8,946 nt of DNA, from NCBI GenBank assembly GCA_021786265.1, contig JAJYNP010000330.1:1-8946 (forward strand), read 5' to 3'. Made by a program: the position numbers and the translations under genes. Below, piece by piece: positions 5,643 through 8,946 of the stretch. The DNA is from Chloroflexota bacterium. Its GTDB lineage: Bacteria; Chloroflexota; Limnocylindria; Limnocylindrales; CSP1-4. The stretch's first letter is position 1, and each line of letters starts with the position of its first letter. The notes beneath the pieces were generated by a model. It was given only the letters and a program-made list of their open reading frames with translations. It made no database searches and was not told where the DNA came from.

Positions 5643-5962
5643 CTACAAGCCCTCATCCACGCCGCCGGCGACGACGGCGACCTCGATCCCGACCGGATCT
5701 CGTTCACCCGGTCGCTGCCCGCCGCCCGGCGCGCAGCGTGCGGACCGAGCGGGGCACCGGCCCGCTCCACCTCGCCCGTGCCCTGATCAGCGCGATCCGG
5801 GAGATCTGCGCCGAGCTGCTGCCCCGACGGCGGCTGCGCGCCGCCGCCCGGGTCGTCAAACGCAAGATGAGCAACGACGGCGTCCAGCGGGCCGCCCACC
5901 GTGCCTGGCCCCACCCGCACCTCCCCGTCGCGGAGGCGATCCGGATCCTCGCCCCTCCCTAA
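5643..5962 (+). pseudogene. Remnant of an IS4-type transposase (C-terminal end, frameshifted)
   Basis: From about 5643 one frame reads LQALIHAAGDDGDLDPDRISFTRSLPAARR. Near 5735 the similarity moves to another frame: SVRTERGTGPLHLARALISAIREI, then RRRLRAAARVVKRKMSNDGV...AWPHPHLPVAEAIRI, ending at the TAA at 5960-5962. The blocks xPDRxSFTRSLxxxRR and RxxxRVVKRKMSN are typical of the C-terminal end of actinobacterial IS4-type transposases. The catalytic part is missing, and 5452-5642 upstream shows no recognisable gene. The sequence just past the stop (CTGAACGGTATTGG, then GCTAATG) may be the old right end of the element. It is not functional. Confidence 0.65.
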
Positions 5963-6094
5963 CTGAACGGTATTGGGGCTAATGCTCGCCTGTGCTTATC
6001 CGGTTGGCGCACCAGGCTACAAGATGCAGAGACTGGAGTCACCTGGGTATGGTTGGCCGAGGGCGCGCGTCGTCGGTTGAAGGCGACCTGGGCG

Positions 6095-6550
6095 TTACGC
6101 CCTGGCGACGATGCTCGCGTCAGTGAAGATGCGGCGCATGCGGAAGGGAGTGGGACTCTCGATCAACTGCCACGCCTGCATCGCTCTACCCTGGACGACG
6201 AACCAGGGCTCCGGCAAGACGAACACCGGGTCCGTAACCCATGCCGGCGTCTCCACGCGCGGCTCGAGCGTCCAGCACAGCCAATCGACGACGGCTGCAA
6301 ACAACGCCGCCCAGCGGCGCTGTGGATCATCCTCGGTCGTTCCGATCGGTTCCGCCACAAGCAGTGGCCGCTGGTCCGGTTCGGCTCGCCGCCAGTCGTC
6401 AAGGAAGTCTCCGAGAACGATCCAGGGGTCCTCTCCGCGACGGACACGGTCGAACGACTGGCGAACCGTGCTCAGGCGGTAGCCAGTCTGGATCTCGCCA
6501 CGTTCAAGGAGAAGGTCCGTAGTCATCACGTTCATCGTAGGTCCAGACAC
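6095..6550 (-). CDS. Small Trp-rich protein of unknown function, partner of the nucleotidyltransferase gene
   Basis: I do not recognise a named family. The frame (up to 151 residues) reads TTDLLLERGEIQTGYRLSTVRQSFDRVRRGEDPWIVLGDFLDDWRRAEPDQRP, then a helical RRWAALFAAVVDWLCWTLEP and PEPWFVVQGRAMQAWQLIESPTPFRMRRIFTDASIVARA. It has about eight Trp and many acidic residues, no signal peptide and no membrane helix. The GTG at 6550 abuts the TAG of the upstream nucleotidyltransferase gene (TAGGTG), so the two are co-transcribed and probably coupled. ATGs at 6535 or 6526 are equally plausible starts, and none has a clear Shine-Dalgarno sequence. By position it could be the antidote or regulator of the nucleotidyltransferase, but this is only inference from the pairing. 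Its stop lies in a small GGGCG/CGCCC palindrome (6090-6102). Confidence 0.7.
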   Translation of the reverse strand: MSGPTMNVMTTDLLLERGEIQTGYRLSTVRQSFDRVRRGEDPWIVLGDFLDDWRRAEPDQRPLLVAEPIGTTEDDPQRRWAALFAAVVDWLCWTLEPRVETPAWVTDPVFVLPEPWFVVQGRAMQAWQLIESPTPFRMRRIFTDASIVARA

Positions 6551-7057
6551 CTACTCGAACAAGGACTCGATCATGAGCTGTGTCTGGATCCGGAGCCGGT
6601 TCTTCGGCACGTACCGCTCGACGATGCGCAGCGCCTCTTCGGCGCTGCGGAGCTTCAGCTCGTCTCGCAGCTTGATGAGATCGTTGCGGTCCTCGGGTCG
6701 CGCGGCGTCGGCCTTCATCGCGAAGACGTAGTCCGCTCCGGGGACGTACACGCGGAGCCCCGGGTACTCGGCCCACAGCCTGGTCTTCGGTTGCCGGTAG
6801 ATGAAGCCCTTTACCGCGTCGTTGAGCCAGTGCGCCGGGAGACTGTGCCGTTGCGCGACTCGTAAGACCGCCTCTCGCAGCGGCTTGGGATCGCTGACGA
6901 CGATTGCGTCGATGTCCCTGGTGCTGTTCCGTGCGCGGAGCACGAGCGTCATGTACGCGCCGCCGACAATCAAGATCTCGCCGCGCAGACCCTGAGCATC
7001 CAAGTCTGCGCCCACCTCGCGCAGGTACGCCTCGATCTGCTGCCGCGTGAGTGCCAC
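6551..7057 (-). CDS. DUF6036-like nucleotidyltransferase
   Basis: From the GTG at 7057 the protein has 168 residues (VALTRQQIEAYLREVG...). The core reads GEILIVGGAYMTLVLRARNSTRDIDAIVV. The Gly-Gly (32-33) and Asp-x-Asp (48, 50) are the nucleotidyltransferase-fold signature that binds NTP and metal. It continues with SLPAHWLNDAVKGFI, LRVYVPGADYVFAMKADAARPEDRNDLIKLRDEL and AEEALRIVERYVP, as in DUF6036/AbiEii-like proteins. Some relatives are toxins that modify tRNA; the substrate here is unknown. The start is chosen for its 7-nt spacing from the AAGGG at 7065-7069. GTG 7060 is 4 nt away and also possible. A longer frame back to 7228 runs through tandem repeats and past the predicted promoter, so it is rejected. 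It is first in a two-gene operon. Confidence 0.82.
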   Translation of the reverse strand: MALTRQQIEAYLREVGADLDAQGLRGEILIVGGAYMTLVLRARNSTRDIDAIVVSDPKPLREAVLRVAQRHSLPAHWLNDAVKGFIYRQPKTRLWAEYPGLRVYVPGADYVFAMKADAARPEDRNDLIKLRDELKLRSAEEALRIVERYVPKNRLRIQTQLMIESLFE

Positions 7058-7063
7058 CACTTC

Positions 7064-7111
7064 ACCCTTCGTGATCGGTACCCTTCGTGATCGGTACCCT
7101 TCGTGATCGGT
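7064..7111 (-). repeat. Tandem repeat, 3 x 16 bp, forming the nucleotidyltransferase leader with triplicated Shine-Dalgarno
   Basis: These are three perfect copies of ACCCTTCGTGATCGGT (7064-7079, 7080-7095, 7096-7111). On the transcribed strand each unit ends in ACGAAGGGT, so the AAGGG ribosome-binding sequence occurs three times in the leader, and only the last is correctly spaced from the GTG starts. A 16-bp period changes frame at each copy, so the array is untranslated. Confidence 0.9.
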
Positions 7112-7123
7112 CGCCTGGTCGGG

Positions 7124-7152
7124 AGAATCAGCGCGTGCTGCCTCCCTGTCAA
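7124..7152 (-). promoter_or_regulatory. Predicted promoter of the nucleotidyltransferase operon
   Basis: On the minus strand a perfect -35 TTGACA (7152-7147) is followed after exactly 17 bp by GATTCT (7129-7124), which keeps the key A and final T of a -10. Transcription would start near 7117, giving a leader of about 60 nt made almost wholly of the 16-bp repeats. Confidence 0.6.
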
Positions 7153-7153
7153 T

Positions 7154-7213
7154 GCCTGTGTCTTGCGGGCCTGTGTCTTGCGGGCCTGTGTCTTGCGGGC
7201 CTGTGTCTTGCGG
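7154..7213. repeat. Tandem repeat, 4 x 15 bp, just upstream of the nucleotidyltransferase promoter
   Basis: These are four perfect copies of GCCTGTGTCTTGCGG. The array begins one base upstream of the predicted -35 hexamer, where an activator or repressor would bind. It can be read as G-P-Q-D-T repeats on the minus strand, but that frame lies upstream of the likely start of transcription. Confidence 0.9.
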
Positions 7214-7509
7214 GCCCTCGGGCCCCATGCCTCAACGTACAGGCGCGGGGAGGAGGAGGCGATCCCGGAGCTCGCGCGCGGAGCCTGAGGGTGCCTGGGT
7301 TCAGTTCGGTGCTGGACGGTGCGCAGGAGGCTGGAAGGCCACGTGCCTGCCAACACCCGACCCTGCACGCCCTTGCCTCGCGCCCTTGCGTCTCGTCTCA
7401 CATGGGGTCCCTATTCGCAGCGATCCTCGTCTAACAGCGTGCACCGTATTAGACGACTATCGTCCAAGAACGTGGGAGCAAGCCTGTAGCGAGAACCAAG
7501 ATCGGGACG
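7214..7509. other. Intergenic region between divergent nucleotidyltransferase and ATPase genes
   Basis: I see no gene in these 296 bases. Open frames crossing it have no ribosome-binding site or recognisable sequence. It contains the inverted repeat at 7427-7456 and must hold the promoter of the ATPase gene, for which no clear -35/-10 pair is visible. Confidence 0.6.
7427..7456. promoter_or_regulatory. Inverted repeat upstream of the ATPase gene (possible operator)
   Basis: TCGTCTAA (7427-7434) and TTAGACGA (7449-7456) are exact inverted copies around a 14-nt spacer. They lie about 55 bp before the ATPase start in the region expected for promoter and operator. The loop is not followed by a T-run, so it is not a typical terminator. 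Confidence 0.4.
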
Positions 7510-8028
7510 ATGGCGCAGGACCTCGCGGATCTCAATCCGTGGTGGCGATCCGCGAACTGGGCGACCGACGACGCCGACCTTCGCACCGTCCGCGGAACAG
7601 GGCTGGGCTACCGCTCCGCGTGCCTCGATGACCTGGTCCAGGGAGGACTCTACCTGGTGCGCGGCCCACGCCGAGTTGGCAAGACCGTCGCGAGCAAGCA
7701 GAAGATCGCTGAGCTCATCGCGTCCGGCGTCAGCGCAACCTCGATCGTTCGCATTGCGGCTGACGGGTGGTCGGCAGAGGACCTGCGGACGGTCATCCAG
7801 AACGTCCCACTGCCGCACATCCCGGAAGGCACCCGGCGCTGGTGGTTTATTGACGACGAGGAAAGCAGGGGAACGGGCGTGACGGCGGGTGCGAGGGGGC
7901 GATGGCGTGACGGCGGCTGCGAGGAGGCGATTTTCCTCGTCAAAGTTCGGCTCCAGAACACTATCCGGCTCGCGGCCCGGTGCGTGCCGCCGGCGCCCCC
8001 AGATTCTGCTCCTGATCCTCGCCAATGA
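7510..8028 (+). pseudogene. AAA-type ATP-binding protein, truncated in Walker B by palindromic repeats
   Basis: The native part is residues 1 to about 116. It contains DLNPWWRSANWATDDADLRTVRGTGLGYRSACLDDL, then GGLYLVRGPRRVGKT with Walker A at 52-59, DGWSAEDLRTVIQNVPLP, and RRWWFIDDE with the Walker B acidic residues (115-117). In related ATP-binding proteins the sequence continues as FIDE(V/I)T and several hundred more residues follow. Here the frame instead runs into the right-end fragment of the palindromic element (7855-7865), a G-rich spacer and copy B, and stops at 8026-8028. The sensor and C-terminal domains are absent and not found elsewhere in the window. It cannot be a working ATPase. 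The ATG at 7510 follows a weak GGGAC. The intact protein's role is unknown. Confidence 0.75.
7855..7930 (+). repeat. Palindrome right-end fragment plus G-rich spacer
   Basis: GACGAGGAAAG (7855-7865) equals the last bases of copy A and is followed by CAGGGG, as in copies B and C. A spacer then contains GGGCGTGACGGCGGGTGCGA (7875-7894), a 20-bp word that recurs exactly at 8159-8178 and 8217-8236. This looks like what is left of a further element copy. Confidence 0.7.
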
Positions 8029-8149
8029 GCCGCCCACGCGCATCAGCGAGCCTTCCGCGCCTGGTTCGGGGCTGCGGCCCGGTTCGGAGCAGCGTGATCG
8101 GCCCGAACCTCCGCGTAGTGCTCTGCCCGTCGCACATTGGCGAGGAAAG
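7931..8149 (+). repeat. Palindromic repeat element, copy B (219 bp)
   Basis: It has the same orientation and organisation as copy A. Its right end has CATTGGCGAGG in place of CTTTGACGAGG, which makes that end match the internal CCTCGCCAATG motif. It differs from copy C by a single C/T near the right end. Confidence 0.88.
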
Positions 8150-8244
8150 CAGGGGTGCGGGCGTGACGGCGGGTGCGACGGCGGGTGCGAGGGGGCGGCG
8201 GGTGCGACGGGGGCGCGGGCGTGACGGCGGGTGCGAGGGGGCGA
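8150..8244. repeat. G-rich spacer between palindrome copies B and C
   Basis: These 95 bp are made of GTGACGGCGGGTGCGA-type words, with two of the three exact 20-bp copies (8159-8178 and 8217-8236). Copies B and C start 314 bp apart, suggesting recent duplication of element plus spacer. Confidence 0.75.
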
Positions 8245-8463
8245 TTTTCCTCGTCAAAGTTCGGCTCCAGAACACTATCCGGCTCGCGGCCCGGTGCGTG
8301 CCGCCGGCGCCCCCAGATTCTGCTCCTGATCCTCGCCAATGAGCCGCCCACGCGCATCAGCGAGCCTTCCGCGCCTGGTTCGGGGCTGCGGCCCGGTTCG
8401 GAGCAGCGTGATCGGCCCGAACCTCCGCGTAGTGCTCTGCCTGTCGCACATTGGCGAGGAAAG
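8245..8463 (+). repeat. Palindromic repeat element, copy C (219 bp)
   Basis: It is nearly identical to copy B and has the same orientation. It is followed by CAGGGGC and another G-rich spacer. Confidence 0.88.
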
Positions 8464-8550
8464 CAGGGGCGCGGGCGTGACGGCGTCGGCCGGGACGGCG
8501 CGGCCGGGCGTTCGGCGTCGGCCGGGACGGCGTCGGCCGCCCGCAGCCCA
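8464..8550. repeat. G-rich spacer right of palindrome copy C
   Basis: It contains a 20-bp direct repeat, CGGCGTCGGCCGGGACGGCG, at 8481-8500 and 8513-8532. The words resemble the spacer left of copy A more than the one between B and C. No gene is seen from here to 8624. Confidence 0.7.
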
Positions 8551-8624
8551 GTCGCTGGGGGAGGTGCCGCGTCTGGGGGTGGCGAGTGACGACCCGCCAA
8601 GGTCCTTGCAGGTCGCCGAGCGGC

Positions 8625-8819
8625 CTACTTCTCGAGTTCGTTGAGCAGACCGTGCGCGGTCACGAACAAGAACCCGGCGTAGTTGGAAGTGCCGCCTTGT
8701 GCGTCATGCCCGGTTGGTATGTCCATCTCGGTCACGCTCGGTTTACCAACCGTCCATGTCGCACCGGAGTGCCGCTGTCCCTTGACAGGTGCCCGGCCGC
8801 CGATGGTTCGTGTTCTCAC
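8625..8819 (-). CDS. Short unidentified ORF
   Basis: This 64-codon frame from a GTG reads ...TWTVGKPSVTEMDIPTGHDAQGGTSNYAGFLFVTAHGLLNELEK. I recognise no family. Codon third positions are GC-rich mainly in the second half, and no Shine-Dalgarno sequence precedes the GTG; an internal ATG at 8726 is an alternative. It lies 31 bp downstream of another minus-strand gene end, so it could belong to the same operon, or be the remnant of a gene broken near the repeats. It may not be a gene. Confidence 0.35.
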   Translation of the reverse strand: MRTRTIGGRAPVKGQRHSGATWTVGKPSVTEMDIPTGHDAQGGTSNYAGFLFVTAHGLLNELEK

Positions 8820-8850
8820 TGACGACGACCGGACGAGCCCTCCTCACGTG

Positions 8851-8946
8851 CTACTTCGTCTTCGCGCGGCGCGGGCTGCGAAGGATCGCCTCGACCTGCT
8901 CGGGCGTGAAGTCACGAACCGACGGGCGCGGTCGGCTCAGGGCATC
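8851..8946 (-). CDS. C-terminal end of an unidentified gene, start beyond window
   Basis: The frame enters from the right edge and ends at the TAG at 8851-8853. It encodes 31 residues: DALSRPRPSVRDFTPEQVEAILRSPRRAKTK. The basic tail and FTPEQVEAIL helix suggest a cytoplasmic protein, but nothing more can be said from so little. Other frames here lack a comparable coding look. Confidence 0.55.
   Translation of the reverse strand, partial: DALSRPRPSVRDFTPEQVEAILRSPRRAKTK

Noticed and set aside
5347..5982. 211-residue plus-strand ORF across the 13-bp array and IS4 remnant
   Set aside because: It is an artefact of the repeat and GC-rich remnant; the transposase-like blocks lie in two other frames.
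7058..7228. N-terminal extension of the nucleotidyltransferase with G-P-Q-D-T repeats
   Set aside because: It crosses a likely promoter (7124-7152) and a 16-bp array that shifts frame at each unit; a spaced Shine-Dalgarno sequence supports the GTG at 7057/7060.

Overview
The window is very GC-rich DNA, with GTG/TTG starts and gene families common in actinomycetes: a ZAS-type anti-sigma factor, an NF041680-type transposase, a DUF6788 protein and a HicA-like 'cytotoxic translational repressor'. A high-GC actinomycetote is the best guess; Thermoleophilia is possible, but the sequence alone cannot settle the taxon. It is an accessory, repeat-rich region rather than a housekeeping operon.

Layout. 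The left edge (1-383, minus) holds the N-terminal part of a zinc-binding anti-sigma factor. G-rich low-complexity DNA follows, with a 218-bp imperfect palindrome (640-857). A type II toxin-antitoxin (TA) operon lies on the minus strand: a Phd/YefM-like antitoxin with a HicB-like tail (4911-5360), then a HicA-like toxin starting at a TTG (4901). The toxin gene is split. Its first 32 codons are at 4806-4901 and its last 120 codons plus stop at 970-1332. Between them sit two apparently intact insertion sequences: an IS1182-family element (1338-2909) and an NF041680/DUF6788 element (2915-4805). The pentamer CTCAG stands left of the first, between the two, and right of the second. Removing the insert and the extra CTCAG copies restores one reading frame. 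The antitoxin therefore survives without its toxin.

Right of the TA operon are a 6 x 13-bp tandem repeat and a frameshifted IS4-type transposase remnant (about 5643-5962). Next is a minus-strand pair: a DUF6036-like nucleotidyltransferase (6551-7057) and a Trp-rich small partner (6095-6550), with a recognisable promoter between two tandem-repeat arrays. One array triplicates the Shine-Dalgarno sequence.

A plus-strand ATPase gene (from 7510) is cut off inside its Walker B motif by a fragment of the palindromic element. Two more full palindromes (7931-8149 and 8245-8463) follow in G-rich spacers. The right edge has the C-terminal end of an unidentified minus-strand gene and a doubtful 64-codon ORF.

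The palindromes at 640 and 7931/8245 have the same orientation and bracket the TA, IS and nucleotidyltransferase block, so they could act as recombination sites. No complete new multi-gene machine is evident. The most novel items are the palindrome family and the repeat-built promoter/leader of the nucleotidyltransferase operon.
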